A DNA stretch of 64,000 bases, taken from Candidatus Omnitrophota bacterium. Its GTDB lineage: Bacteria; Omnitrophota; Gorgyraeia; Gygaellales; Profunditerraquicolaceae. Shown in pieces: positions 6,413-14,914 of this stretch. The stretch's first letter is position 1. Each line of letters opens with the position of its first letter. The position numbers and the translations under genes were made by a program. The notes below the pieces were generated by a model, which was not told the DNA's origin, did no database searches, and was given only the letters and a program-made list of their open reading frames with translations. The stretch lies in the NCBI GenBank assembly GCA_026387315.1, contig JAPLLY010000007.1, positions 1-64,000 on the forward strand, read 5' to 3'.

Positions 6413-8287
6413 ATGAAAAATAAATTATTATTAATGTTGGTTTTATTGTTTTTTATATCTTCCGTTTACGCGCAGGATGAGCGCAAGGACGTGGAAAATG
6501 TTGAGCGCGCCGTTGCCGGTTCAAACAAAATTACCTTAGATGTTAAAGGTATGGATGTAGTTGATGTGTTAAAGATTATCTCTACGCGTTCAGGGATGAA
6601 TATTGTGGTAGGCAAGAACGTTATCGGAAGGGTCACTTTATTTTTAAAAGACGTAGAAATCAATGATGTTTTTGAAATAGTCATTTCCGCCAATGACCTG
6701 GCTTATGAGAAGAAGGGCAAAATCGTTAATGTTATGACGCAAAGGGACTATGAGCTGCTTTACGGAGAAAGTTTTCAGGATAAGAAACAGGCCAGGATTA
6801 TCCACTTAAAATATTCAAAAGCCGCGGATTTGGCAACAGCTCTAACCCAGTTAAAAAGCAATCTCGGAAAGGTAGTTGTGGATCAAGGATCAAACACCAT
6901 TATTTTAATAGACGGGCCGGAGAAGGCCAAAGCTATGGAAGATTTTATTAAATTAACTGACCAGCCGCTTCAGACAAAGATATTTAGCCTTAATTACGCG
7001 TTGGCCGATAAATTAAACCCCAAATTGCAGGAAGCTATTACCAAGGGCGTGGGATCAATTAGATTTGATGAACGTACGAACAAAATCGTGGTAACTGATT
7101 ATCCGGCGAAGCTCGCGGAGATTGAAGAAATGATTAAGGCTTTTGACGAAAAGACCGCGCAGGTTTTAATCGATGCTCAGATTATTGAAATCACTCCATC
7201 CGATCAATTCCAGATGGGTGTGGATTGGAACTTTTGGATTCAAAAATATTTTGATATTAAGATGGGGCTTCCTATAAACTCAGCCAAAGCCTTGATTTTG
7301 GGCACAGCAAATGCCACTCCCGCGGGGAAGGGTGAGTCCAAAGAAATCATAGATATTTTACGCACAATAGGGGACACGAAAATACTCTCCAGCCCTCGGG
7401 TGATGGCATTAAACAATCAAGAAGCCAAGATACTTGTAGGTACCAAAGAAGCCTATGTTACACAATCTACTTCACAATCCGGAACTGGAACGGAAGTAAC
7501 GGCTGATCAGGTAAATTTTGTGGATGTGGGTATCAAACTCTACGTTACTCCCACAATTAACAAAGATAATTTTGTAACGATGAAGATTAAACCTGAGATA
7601 AGCTCCAGCGAATATAAGGACTTTGGCACCACAGATACAACACATAATTTAGTCCCAATCGTTACGACCTCCGAATCAGAGACCACGGTTACGGTAAAGG
7701 ACGGAATAACCATAATCATTGCCGGCTTAAGCAAAGATAAAAGAACAAAGACCATGAAAGGAATTCCCATACTTGGAGATATTCCGTTATTAGGCTACCT
7801 TTTTAGGAGTACTGACGATAAACTGGAGAAGCGTGATTTAGTGATCCTTTTGACTCCGCACATAATGTCGGGAGAGGCTCCTTATTCGGACTTTTCAGAG
7901 ATAAGGCCTAAAGACGGAGCTGTGGCAAAAATGGTTAAGGGAGAAGTTATAATTAATAAAGTTTCTACTGATAGCGAAGAAACAGCCATGGCAGCTTTAG
8001 GTGCTGATAGCCTATGGTTAAAAAATTATTGCTTTCTTATTGTTGAGAAGATTAAGCGTTTTTCAAAGTTAAATTTACCGAAAGAGGGAAAAGGGGAGGT
8101 AATCCTTGATTTTACGGTTTCCAGTCAAGGAGACTTAGTAGATGAACCAAGAGCCCTGAATACGGCTGATGCGTCATTGGTTTCTTGGGCAGTAAAAGCG
8201 GTTAAAGATGCTTCGCCATTTCCGCCATTACCAAAAGATTTTAATAAACCTAGAGGAACATTTAGAATCACTCTATCTTATGAATAA
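6413..8287 (+). CDS. gspD: GspD/PilQ-type secretin with TonB-like C-terminal domain
   Basis: 624 residues. A signal peptide ends near residue 21 (VYAQ). It is followed by an N0/STN domain (about 37-105), N1-type ring domains to about 245, and the secretin beta barrel (about 290-490) with its hallmark VPIVTTSESETTVTVKDG and GIPILGDIPLLGYLFR. It would form the outer-membrane pore of a type II secretion or type IV pilus system. Unusually, the barrel is followed by about 95 residues (530-624) that look like a TonB C-terminal domain: GEVILDFTVSSQGDLVDE, SPFPPLPKDF and a final FRITLSYE strand. No gspE/F/G genes lie nearby, so the rest of the machine must be elsewhere. SD GGGGG precedes the ATG. Confidence 0.85.
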   Translation: MKNKLLLMLVLLFFISSVYAQDERKDVENVERAVAGSNKITLDVKGMDVVDVLKIISTRSGMNIVVGKNVIGRVTLFLKDVEINDVFEIVISANDLAYEKKGKIVNVMTQRDYELLYGESFQDKKQARIIHLKYSKAADLATALTQLKSNLGKVVVDQGSNTIILIDGPEKAKAMEDFIKLTDQPLQTKIFSLNYALADKLNPKLQEAITKGVGSIRFDERTNKIVVTDYPAKLAEIEEMIKAFDEKTAQVLIDAQIIEITPSDQFQMGVDWNFWIQKYFDIKMGLPINSAKALILGTANATPAGKGESKEIIDILRTIGDTKILSSPRVMALNNQEAKILVGTKEAYVTQSTSQSGTGTEVTADQVNFVDVGIKLYVTPTINKDNFVTMKIKPEISSSEYKDFGTTDTTHNLVPIVTTSESETTVTVKDGITIIIAGLSKDKRTKTMKGIPILGDIPLLGYLFRSTDDKLEKRDLVILLTPHIMSGEAPYSDFSEIRPKDGAVAKMVKGEVIINKVSTDSEETAMAALGADSLWLKNYCFLIVEKIKRFSKLNLPKEGKGEVILDFTVSSQGDLVDEPRALNTADASLVSWAVKAVKDASPFPPLPKDFNKPRGTFRITLSYE

Positions 8288-8301
8288 AAAATATTATTTT
8301 C

Positions 8302-8333
8302 TTGACACTGTAACTTTTTGCTGTTATTATACT
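8302..8333 (+). promoter_or_regulatory. Sigma-70 promoter of the HU gene
   Basis: TTGACA at 8302-8307, a 17-base spacer, then TATTAT at 8325-8330 (overlapping TATACT at 8328). This is a near-consensus housekeeping promoter between the secretin stop and the two-hairpin leader element that precedes the HU gene. Confidence 0.7.
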
Positions 8334-8340
8334 TAGCAAT

Positions 8341-8436
8341 ACACCCCGCGCTAAAAAGCCACCTTGCGCTTATTGGAATTGCGCCGGTGTCCCCTAGTGG
8401 GGAAGTTGCGCGGGTGTGCCTTTGTAGGCAAGGAGG
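8341..8436 (+). repeat. Two-hairpin leader element, copy 1 (one copy nested in another)
   Basis: The outer stem is ACACCCCGCGC (8341-8351) with GCGCGGGTGT (8408-8417), leaving one extra C as a bulge. A second hairpin follows (TGCCT/AGGCA, 8417-8430), running straight into the Shine-Dalgarno AGGAGG (8431-8436). Inside the outer loop lies a second complete copy: stem CACC..GCGC (8360-8369) with GCGC.GGTG (8381-8389), then hairpin TCCCC/GGGGA (8390-8403). Other copies are at 49320 and 51054. Confidence 0.7.
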
Positions 8437-8443
8437 ATGGAAG

Positions 8444-8716
8444 ATGACCAAAAAAGATATTGTCTTAAAAGTATCTGATGAAACTAATCTTAAGCAGATA
8501 GACGTCAAAAAAATAGTACAAAAGATATTTGATTGTATTATTGATGCCTTGATCAGGGGCGAAAAAATTGAATTACGTAATTTTGGTGTTTTCAAAGTCA
8601 AGCAAAGAAAAAGCCGCACAGGCAGAAATCCGCGTACTAATCAGGTTATCCCTGTCCCGCCCAGAAAAGTTGTAGTCTTCAAAGCTGGCTTGGAAATGAA
8701 GCAAAAGATAAAATAA
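8444..8716 (+). CDS. HU/IHF-family DNA-binding protein
   Basis: 90 residues with the complete HU/IHF fold: helices (KKDIVLKVSDETNLKQIDVKKIVQKI), then the beta arm with RNFGVFKVKQRKSRTGRNPRTNQVIPVPPRKVVVFK, carrying the conserved GRNP(R/K)T tip and the F-K-A-G end. HU-type proteins bend and compact DNA as dimers in the nucleoid. The ATG at 8444 is chosen because AGGAGG ends 7 bases before it and the fold begins there. The in-frame codons further upstream would translate the hairpin leader. It is transcribed from its own promoter at 8302. Confidence 0.9.
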   Translation: MTKKDIVLKVSDETNLKQIDVKKIVQKIFDCIIDALIRGEKIELRNFGVFKVKQRKSRTGRNPRTNQVIPVPPRKVVVFKAGLEMKQKIK

Positions 8717-8809
8717 AAAACGAGAGTAGATTATGATCTCCAAGGTGTGTCATTGCGAGGGCGAAGCCCGAAGCAATCTGGTTTTAATTGGAGAGCAATA
8801 AATTTATAC

Positions 8810-10045
8810 ATGTTCAAAAGAATTCCTGGGACCAAAGATATCTTGCCCGAAGAAACATCTTCCTGGCAAACCGTCGAAGCAGCAGCGCGCAGAATATTCG
8901 CATTCTATAATTATCAGGAAATTCGTACTCCTATAATTGAAGAGGCATCGCTTTTTAACCGCACCTTAGGTTCGACTACTGAGATCGTGCAGAAACAGAT
9001 GTTCCTCATTCATAACCAACAGGATACTTACGCGCTGCGTCCGGAGGCAACGGCCTCAATCGTCCGCAGTTATCTGGAAAATAATTTAGAAAAAACCAGC
9101 GGTTTCACAAAATTATATTATATTGGCCCGATGTTCCGCCTGGAACGGCCGCAAAAGGGAAGGTTGCGCCAATTTCATCATATTGGGGCTGAAGCCATCG
9201 GCTCCGGTCAGGCCAGCCTGGATATAGAAATAATCAGTTTAGCCGAACAATTACTAAAAAATTTCGGAATTACCGGTTATAAGATTAAAATTAACAGCCT
9301 GGGCTGCCTAAAAGATAAACAGGCGCTAAGCGCGGCTTTGAAAAAAAGTTTACCGGAAAAATTAACCCGGCTGTGCGCGGATTGCCAACTCAGAGCTAAA
9401 CATAACGTATTAAGAATATTGGACTGCAAAAACCAAGATTGTCAAAAAATAGTTAAAACACTTAACCTGGAAAGCGCCCATCTTTGCCCGGATTGCCTGG
9501 GGCATTTCCAAGAGGTAAAATGCGGATTAAGCGACCTGGGTATTTTATTCCAGGTAGATCCACAACTGGTGCGCGGCCTGGATTATTATAACCGTACAGT
9601 CTTTGAAATTACACATAGCGATTTAGGCAGCCAGAATGCGCTTGGGGCAGGCGGCCGTTATAATAATTTGGTTAGAGATCTGGGCGGTCCGGAGTTAGGG
9701 GCAATTGGTTTTGCTTTCGGGGTCGAAAGGCTGCTTTTAGTGCCCAATACTCTCAACCAGAATTCGGCCAAAAAGCTAGTTTATTTAATTACGCTGGGAG
9801 AGGCCGCGAAATCCGCGGGCATAAAAATATTAAACCAGCTAAGATCCGCCGAAATTTCCGCGGATATGGATTATTTAAATAAATCATTAAAAGGCGCGAT
9901 GCGCGCTGCTAATGATGCCGGCGCAACTTTTGTTTTAATCTTAGGAGATGATGAATTAAAGATGAATACTGTTTCGGTCAAGGATATGGCTTCCGGCGCG
10001 CAGAGGCAAGTGGCCATACAAAATTTAACCGAGGAACTAAAATGA
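8810..10045 (+). CDS. hisS: Histidyl-tRNA synthetase
   Basis: 411 residues from the ATG at 8810 (MFKRIPGTKDILPEE, the standard HisRS start). Upstream in-frame codons fall in a dispersed repeat. Class II motifs are present: LRPEATASIVRSY, motif 2 FRLERPQKGRLRQFHHIGAEAIG, the HisRS-specific LVRGLDYYNRTVFEI, GGRYNNL, and motif 3 GAIGFAFGVERLL. The C-terminal anticodon-binding domain follows. It charges tRNA-His in the cytoplasm. A Cys-rich stretch (CADCQLRAKHNVLRILDCKNQDCQ) in the insertion domain is seen in many bacterial HisRS. The gene overlaps aspS by 4 bases (ATGA), the common hisS-aspS pairing. Confidence 0.95.
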   Translation: MFKRIPGTKDILPEETSSWQTVEAAARRIFAFYNYQEIRTPIIEEASLFNRTLGSTTEIVQKQMFLIHNQQDTYALRPEATASIVRSYLENNLEKTSGFTKLYYIGPMFRLERPQKGRLRQFHHIGAEAIGSGQASLDIEIISLAEQLLKNFGITGYKIKINSLGCLKDKQALSAALKKSLPEKLTRLCADCQLRAKHNVLRILDCKNQDCQKIVKTLNLESAHLCPDCLGHFQEVKCGLSDLGILFQVDPQLVRGLDYYNRTVFEITHSDLGSQNALGAGGRYNNLVRDLGGPELGAIGFAFGVERLLLVPNTLNQNSAKKLVYLITLGEAAKSAGIKILNQLRSAEISADMDYLNKSLKGAMRAANDAGATFVLILGDDELKMNTVSVKDMASGAQRQVAIQNLTEELK

Positions 10046-11457
10046 TACGAACCCATACCTGCGGTGAGCTTAAGGCTGCTGACACGGGTAAACAAGTTAC
10101 CCTCTGCGGTTGGGTTGCTAATCGGCGCGACCATGGTAAATTAATCTTTATCGATATTCGCGACCGCTACGGCCTTACTCAGGCCGTTTTTATCCCCCAA
10201 GAATGCCCTGCTGATAGTTATGAAAAGGCAGGGCAGCTAAGAAACGAATTCGTAATTAAATTAAAGGGTTTGGTCAATAAACGACCGGCAGGCACAATTA
10301 ATTCAAAGTTAGCCACCGGAGAAGTGGAAATTTTAGCGCACGAGCTGGAAATATTAAATCCCAGCCTTACTCCGCCATTTGCAATCCAGGAAGATATTGA
10401 AATAACTGAAGAGATTCGCCTTAAATACCGCTACCTGGATTTAAGAAGAAAGAAAGTTTTTAATAACCTGCTTTTAAGAAGTAACCTGTATAAAGTTATT
10501 CGCGGCTATCTGGGGGAAAAGGATTTCATTGAATGCGAAACACCCATCCTTACTAAATCTACTCCTGAAGGCGCCCGGGACTATCTGGTTCCTTCGCGGG
10601 TAAATCCCGGCCAATTTTTTGCTTTGCCCCAGTCTCCGCAATTATTTAAACAGATACTGATGGTGGCGGGAATCGATAAATATTATCAGATCGCTAAATG
10701 TTTTCGGGATGAGGATTTGCGCGCTGACCGCCAGCCGGAATTTACTCAGCTGGATATTGAAATGTCTTTTATAAACGAAGAGGATGTCTTCAGCTTAACT
10801 GAAGGTTTAATGAAATTGATCTTCAAGAAATTAAAAAATATCGATATTCCAACGCCTTTTACGCGGATCAGCCATAAGGAAGCGATGGAAAAATATAACT
10901 GCGACAAGCCTGATTTGCGCCAGCAGCTAAATTTGGATTTTGCCTTTTGCTGGGTGGTAGATTTTCCGCTTTTTAAATTTAATACCGAAGAGAAACGCTG
11001 GGAGAGTGAACATCATCCTTTTACCTCCCCGGCCGCTGCCGATTTGGAAAATTTGGAGGCTGCCCCGGATAAAGTTAAATCCCGTTCTTATGATTTAGTT
11101 TTAAACGGAGCGGAGTTGGGCTCCGGCTCCATCAGAATTCATCGCCGCCAACTCCAGAAAAAGATTTTTAATATTATCGGCCTGGAAAAAGAAGAAATTC
11201 AGAAGCGTTTTGGTTTTCTCTTGGAAGCTTTTCAGTTCGGCGCGCCGCCACATGGAGGAGTGGCTTTTGGGTTAGACAGGCTCTTGGCTATACTCTGCTG
11301 TGAGTCAAGTATCCGTGAAGTAATTACCTTTCCCAAAAACTCAAGCACATTTTGTCCGTTAACCAGCGCGCCTTCGGATGTTGAAGATAAACAATTAAAG
11401 GAATTAGGTTTAATTATAAAAAAAGAAGCTCCCGCCTCAAATTATTCGGCGGGATAA
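10042..11457 (+). CDS. aspS: Aspartyl-tRNA synthetase, short form without GAD domain
   Basis: The N-terminal OB-fold (GWVANRRDHGKLIFIDIRDRYG) and class II catalytic core are complete: FRDEDLRADRQPEFTQLDIEMSF (motif 2), WVVDFPLF, HHPFTSP, LVLNGAELGSGSIRIH and GVAFGLDRLLAI (motif 3). The protein has only 471 residues against about 590 for normal bacterial AspRS. The missing piece lies between YNCDKPDLR (about residue 290) and FAFCWVVDFPLF (about 312), exactly where the bacterial GAD insertion domain belongs. The bacterial-type flanking motifs argue it is not an archaeal AspRS or an AsnRS. Whether it is discriminating for tRNA-Asp is unknown. Confidence 0.9.
   Translation: MIRTHTCGELKAADTGKQVTLCGWVANRRDHGKLIFIDIRDRYGLTQAVFIPQECPADSYEKAGQLRNEFVIKLKGLVNKRPAGTINSKLATGEVEILAHELEILNPSLTPPFAIQEDIEITEEIRLKYRYLDLRRKKVFNNLLLRSNLYKVIRGYLGEKDFIECETPILTKSTPEGARDYLVPSRVNPGQFFALPQSPQLFKQILMVAGIDKYYQIAKCFRDEDLRADRQPEFTQLDIEMSFINEEDVFSLTEGLMKLIFKKLKNIDIPTPFTRISHKEAMEKYNCDKPDLRQQLNLDFAFCWVVDFPLFKFNTEEKRWESEHHPFTSPAAADLENLEAAPDKVKSRSYDLVLNGAELGSGSIRIHRRQLQKKIFNIIGLEKEEIQKRFGFLLEAFQFGAPPHGGVAFGLDRLLAILCCESSIREVITFPKNSSTFCPLTSAPSDVEDKQLKELGLIIKKEAPASNYSAG
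11431..11453 (+). terminator. GC hairpin at the aspS stop codon
   Basis: CCCGCC and GGCGGG arms with a 10-base AT-rich loop overlap the last codons of aspS. Only a short AT stretch follows rather than a true T tract, so this is a weak intrinsic terminator or 3' end stabiliser. A second inverted repeat follows at 11467-11500 (TTAACTTAC with GTAAGTTAA around a CCGCC/GGCGG core), before the next gene. Confidence 0.45.
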
Positions 11458-11528
11458 ATTCACGCATTAACTTACTCTCCGCCTGCGGCGGATCGTAAGT
11501 TAAGCGTTCATTTAAGGAGGGAAGTAAA

Positions 11529-12095
11529 ATGAACAGATCCAAACTAGCGGGAATTTGCGTATTAACCTCAACCTTGGCATTATCAGGATGCGTGGCCAGA
11601 ACCTACAATTTAACGCGCGATCGGGTTGATCAAGAACTCTCTTTGACTTCAGGCAACCGCGGCTACATTATGGGGCAAGCTCCGGAACCCCAAGAAAGAA
11701 AAACTACCCGAACCACCAGGGTCTTTGAATTAGAGCTAGGGCCAACGAATAAAACTAAAACCAGTTGTCCGGCTGCTACTCCGCTAGCCGCCGGCAGCAT
11801 CAATGAACCCGGAATGGTTCAGGAAACTCAACCAGAAATACAGCCAGAGACACAAACTGAAGAGACAAATTTAAGTTCCGAAAAATATACTGTAGCTAAA
11901 AATGATACTTTACAGAAAATCTCTAAGAAATTCTACGGAACAACTAAAAGATGGATGAAGGTCTATGAAGCAAATAAGGATGTTTTACGCGGGCCAGACA
12001 AGCTTTATCCCGGACAAATTTTAAATATTCCTTCCGGCCCTAAGGTAAGTTCTGAGGAACAAAAGATGCGGGAACCAAAAGAAAATCTTAAGTAA
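11529..12095 (+). CDS. LysM-domain lipoprotein
   Basis: 188 residues. The signal peptide ends in a lipobox, ALSGC (Cys near residue 21), so the mature protein should be lipid-anchored in the envelope. The middle is low-complexity, with Glu/Gln/Thr-Pro repeats (QETQPEIQPETQTEE), probably an extended linker. The C-terminal ~50 residues form one LysM domain (YTVAKNDTLQKISKKFYGTTKRWMKVYEANKDVL...LYPGQILNIP), which binds the glycan strands of peptidoglycan. It likely links a membrane to the cell wall. AAGGAGG lies 7 bases before the ATG. It appears to be a single-gene unit, with hairpins on both sides. Confidence 0.85.
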   Translation: MNRSKLAGICVLTSTLALSGCVARTYNLTRDRVDQELSLTSGNRGYIMGQAPEPQERKTTRTTRVFELELGPTNKTKTSCPAATPLAAGSINEPGMVQETQPEIQPETQTEETNLSSEKYTVAKNDTLQKISKKFYGTTKRWMKVYEANKDVLRGPDKLYPGQILNIPSGPKVSSEEQKMREPKENLK

Positions 12096-12127
12096 CCATT
12101 AAAGACTTGATTTCACTCATGTTTAGT

Positions 12128-12212
12128 GTGTCAAAAGCGAGGGCGAAGCCCGAAGCAATCTGGTTCTAAAAGGATTGCTTCGTCGGGCTAAAGCCCCTCC
12201 TGGCAATGACAC
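12128..12212. repeat. TCATTGCGAGG-type hairpin repeat
   Basis: Inverted repeat with ends GTGTC...GACAC and an inner GCGAAGC..GAAGCAATC / GATTGCTTCGTCGGGC pairing. It is one member of a dispersed family whose full or half copies also occur at 8747, 26201, 29769 and 58775 in this window. It forms most of the space between the LysM lipoprotein and HD-domain genes. Confidence 0.8.
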
Positions 12213-12251
12213 TTTCCGTTTTGCATCATATCCGCTTTGATTTGGGCAGCA

Positions 12252-13571
12252 ATGTTCAAACATATGAAAAAAATATTTAATAAAACCAAACTTCTTCCCA
12301 TTGGGATATGCGTTTTTATGTTTTTCTTTAGCTATATTATCCGCCTAAACTTAGGTATTCCGTTCTTCTTAATCCTGCTTTATTTATGCTTTTACAAAAA
12401 ATTTACTAAAATCAAGAATGTCCGGCTAGCCAACTTAAGCTTTCTTTTTCTGATTTCTTTCTGCCTGGGTTATTATTTAATTAGTCAGGGGAAATCATTC
12501 TATTTTATCCCGGTTACGATTATTCCCATGCTGGGCGTGCTGCTATTTGATAATCTGGAAGTTGCTTATTTTTTGTCATTAGGAACCTGCGTCTGTCTGG
12601 CATTTTTATGCCCGGAGCCATTTAAGGCCTGGTTTATTTTTATGACCTCCTGCGCCTGCGCGATACTATTGGTAAACAAAGCCCGAAAACGCGCTCAAGT
12701 TATTCAGGCAGGGGCTATTGCCGGCATCCTGCAATTAGTCAGCCTGATACTACTGGAACATCTTGGGATTAATCAGGCGCAAAGATATCTGATAATTTTA
12801 ATCAATGGCTTGCTTTCCGGGATTATCACTTTAGGAGTTTTACCGCTATTTGAATATATTCTGCAAACAGTAACCAACATCAGCCTATTGGAACTCGCGG
12901 ATTCCAACCATCCGGTCTTACAACGCATGGTGCTTGAGGCACCGGGCACTTATCATCATAGCCTTATCGTCGGTAATCTTTCGGATACGGCTTGCTCCGC
13001 GGTAGGAGCTAACGGGCTTTTAGCCAGAATTGGGGCATATTACCACGATATCGGTAAACTGCAAAAACCAGAATATTTTATCGAAAATCAGGATATTAAA
13101 AAGAATATTCATGATGATCTTGCTCCGACCATGAGTAAATTAATTATCATGAACCATATTAAGGAAGGCTTAGAGTTGGCTAAAAAGTACTCTTTAACTC
13201 CGGTGCTCTGGGATTTTATCCGGCAGCATCACGGCAACAGCCTGGTTTATTATTTCTACCGGCGGGCACTAGAGGGCAAGGAAGAAAACCAGGAGGTGGC
13301 CGAGGAAGGCTTCCGTTATCCGGGGCCAAAACCCAACACCAAAGAAACCGCCATCGTATTATTAGCGGATTCCGTGGAGGCGGCCACGCGCAGCTTAAAA
13401 GATCCTACTCCGGACAAGATCGAAGAAACAGTGCGTAAAGTAATTAACAATAAATTTATCGATGGGCAGCTTGATGAATGCGAACTTACTCTAAAAGATA
13501 TTGAAAAGATATCCAGCGTTTTTACCAAAATATTAAGCGGCATCTACCATAGCCGGATTAATTACTCTTGA
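12252..13571 (+). CDS. PgpH-like membrane HD phosphodiesterase
   Basis: About seven or eight transmembrane segments fill residues 10-220. A cytoplasmic HD domain follows: HPVLQRMVLEAPGTYHHSLIVGNLSDTA, ARIGAYYHDIGKLQKPEYFIENQ (the HD pair), MNHIKEGLELA, and IRQHHGNSLVYYFYRRA. This is the 7TM-HD family, whose PgpH members hydrolyse the second messenger c-di-AMP. The large extracellular HDED domain of classical PgpH is absent: the chain goes straight into membrane helices, giving 439 residues against about 700. Start chosen at the ATG at 12252; the 5-codon upstream TTG extension and the ATG at 12264 remain possible, as no good Shine-Dalgarno is visible. The order HD protein-ybeY-recO is a conserved one. 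Confidence 0.8.
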   Translation: MFKHMKKIFNKTKLLPIGICVFMFFFSYIIRLNLGIPFFLILLYLCFYKKFTKIKNVRLANLSFLFLISFCLGYYLISQGKSFYFIPVTIIPMLGVLLFDNLEVAYFLSLGTCVCLAFLCPEPFKAWFIFMTSCACAILLVNKARKRAQVIQAGAIAGILQLVSLILLEHLGINQAQRYLIILINGLLSGIITLGVLPLFEYILQTVTNISLLELADSNHPVLQRMVLEAPGTYHHSLIVGNLSDTACSAVGANGLLARIGAYYHDIGKLQKPEYFIENQDIKKNIHDDLAPTMSKLIIMNHIKEGLELAKKYSLTPVLWDFIRQHHGNSLVYYFYRRALEGKEENQEVAEEGFRYPGPKPNTKETAIVLLADSVEAATRSLKDPTPDKIEETVRKVINNKFIDGQLDECELTLKDIEKISSVFTKILSGIYHSRINYS

Positions 13572-13597
13572 ATACGAGATGGAGAAGGAAAAGTTTG

Positions 13598-14014
13598 GTG
13601 AAAATAACCCTAAAGAACCTGCAAAATAAGCTGCCTATTCATTCTAAAAAAATAAAAAAATTAATCCTTAAAGTCCTTAAAGGTGAGCAGGTTAAACAAT
13701 CCGGATGGATTAACATTTGTTTTGTAGATAATTCGCAGATTAAGAAATTTAACGCCAAATTCCTTAAAACCGAAAGTTCAACTGATGTTTTGGCTTTTAA
13801 TTTAAGCGATAAAAAAGAAAAACACATTATTTTAGCGGATATTATGATTTCTACGCAGGCGGCTTTAAAACAAGCGCTTAACTTCAAAACTACCCCGGAT
13901 TATGAATTATCCCTTTATGTTGTACACGGTATACTGCACATTTTAGGGTTTGGCGACCACACACGCGCTCAGATAAAGCTGATGCGTAAAAAAGAAAGCC
14001 AATATGTCGATTGA
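13598..14014 (+). CDS. ybeY: Endoribonuclease YbeY
   Basis: 138 residues from a GTG at 13598, preceded by GGAGAAGGAA. A TTG at 13568 overlapping the previous stop would add 10 basic residues of doubtful value. The metal site HGILHILGFGDH matches the HxxxHxxxxxH signature, and the SSTDVLAFNLS block is also conserved. YbeY is a zinc-dependent RNase used in 16S rRNA 3' processing and ribosome quality control. The gene overlaps recO by 11 bases and follows the PgpH-like gene, as in many bacteria. Confidence 0.92.
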   Translation: MKITLKNLQNKLPIHSKKIKKLILKVLKGEQVKQSGWINICFVDNSQIKKFNAKFLKTESSTDVLAFNLSDKKEKHIILADIMISTQAALKQALNFKTTPDYELSLYVVHGILHILGFGDHTRAQIKLMRKKESQYVD

Positions 14015-14762
14015 TCGAGCCCAGGGATTAGTTTTAAACAAGAGAGACTTACGCGAGACTTCTTTAATTGTAGATTTTTACACCAAAGAATTTGGAAAAA
14101 TATGCGGGATACTTAAAGGTATCCGCACTGATCCGAAAAAGTTCGCTTCAAATTTAGAGCTTTTTTCACTAAATGAAATTATCTTTTACAGAAAAACGCG
14201 CTCTAGCTACCATTTAGTAAGCCAGGCGGATAAGCTAGACAACTTTACTCCCGTCAGGCAAAATATCGAGCGAACTACTACTGCGGGTTTTATGATGGAA
14301 ATGGTCTCTTCCATCATGCAGCTTGAAGATAAAAACGAGGAGGTCTTTAATTTAACCTTAGCCAGCCTCAAAGAATTAGAGGCCAATTATAGCCCGCAAA
14401 AAATTGCCACAATATTTAAAATTAAAATGCTCAGCCTTTCAGGATTTAAGCCGCATTTTGATTCCTGTGTATGTTGCCTGGATAAAATTATGGGGCAATC
14501 CAAGTTCAGCCTTTCTTTAGGCGGATTGCTTTGCCCGCGCTGTATGCCCAAAGACCCCGGCAGCCGTTCGATATTCAGGGGCACCATTGCCACGGTCTTA
14601 CATATCGAAAAAAATAGCTTTAACAGTTCCTTAAGCCTGGGAATGAATCCTCAGATAAAAAAGGAATTGGAGTTGATCCTGAATGCTTTTTTGAATTTTC
14701 ACCTTGGCCGCGAACTAAAATCTCAGAAGTTGATGAATAAATTAGAGGTTGCTGTTGGATAA
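14004..14762 (+). CDS. recO: DNA repair protein RecO
   Basis: 252 residues. The N-terminal OB-fold (AQGLVLNKRDLRETSLIVDFYTKEFGKICGILKGIR) is characteristic. A helical domain follows, with a four-cysteine zinc site (CVCC near residue 156 and CPRC near 179). RecO loads RecA on SSB-coated DNA with RecR during gap repair. It is translated from an ATG within the end of ybeY, so the two are coupled. Confidence 0.92.
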   Translation: MSIDRAQGLVLNKRDLRETSLIVDFYTKEFGKICGILKGIRTDPKKFASNLELFSLNEIIFYRKTRSSYHLVSQADKLDNFTPVRQNIERTTTAGFMMEMVSSIMQLEDKNEEVFNLTLASLKELEANYSPQKIATIFKIKMLSLSGFKPHFDSCVCCLDKIMGQSKFSLSLGGLLCPRCMPKDPGSRSIFRGTIATVLHIEKNSFNSSLSLGMNPQIKKELELILNAFLNFHLGRELKSQKLMNKLEVAVG

Positions 14763-14782
14763 AAGCGGGGTAAGTAAAACAA

Positions 14783-14868
14783 GGGGACGGTTCTATTTTT
14801 CCTTGATTTACCTGTGTAGACCTACGCGGTCTACATATATGTAGACCGCGTAGGTCTACGTGGTTCGC
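14783..14868. repeat. Composite repeat with perfect 44-bp palindrome, copy A
   Basis: A half-copy of the GGGGACGGTTCTATTTTTCC repeat is followed by TTGATTTA and then a perfect 44-base palindrome at 14816-14859. Each arm of the palindrome is itself a small hairpin (GTAGACC-tacgc-GGTCTAC). The whole unit, including the trailing GTGGTTCG, is repeated at 20947-21033. It sits between recO and the panE-like gene. Confidence 0.85.
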
Positions 14869-14914
14869 GGGAATGCTGGATTTTAATGAATAAATTACGA
14901 AAGGAAGAAACTAA

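Noticed and set aside
8341-8436. Known riboswitch class upstream of the HU gene
   Set aside because: The hairpins match no riboswitch consensus I can recall (c-di-GMP, fluoride, guanidine, preQ1, SAM, cobalamin), and copies occur before unrelated genes. It is kept as an undescribed element instead.
10042-11457. AspRS read as AsnRS or archaeal AspRS because of its short length
   Set aside because: Bacterial-specific flanks of the GAD insertion (DKPDLR, FAFCWVVDFPLF) and the hisS-aspS pairing support a bacterial AspRS that lost the insertion.
14816-14859. CRISPR repeat
   Set aside because: Two copies 6 kb apart with no regular spacers and no cas genes; it is a dispersed palindromic repeat.
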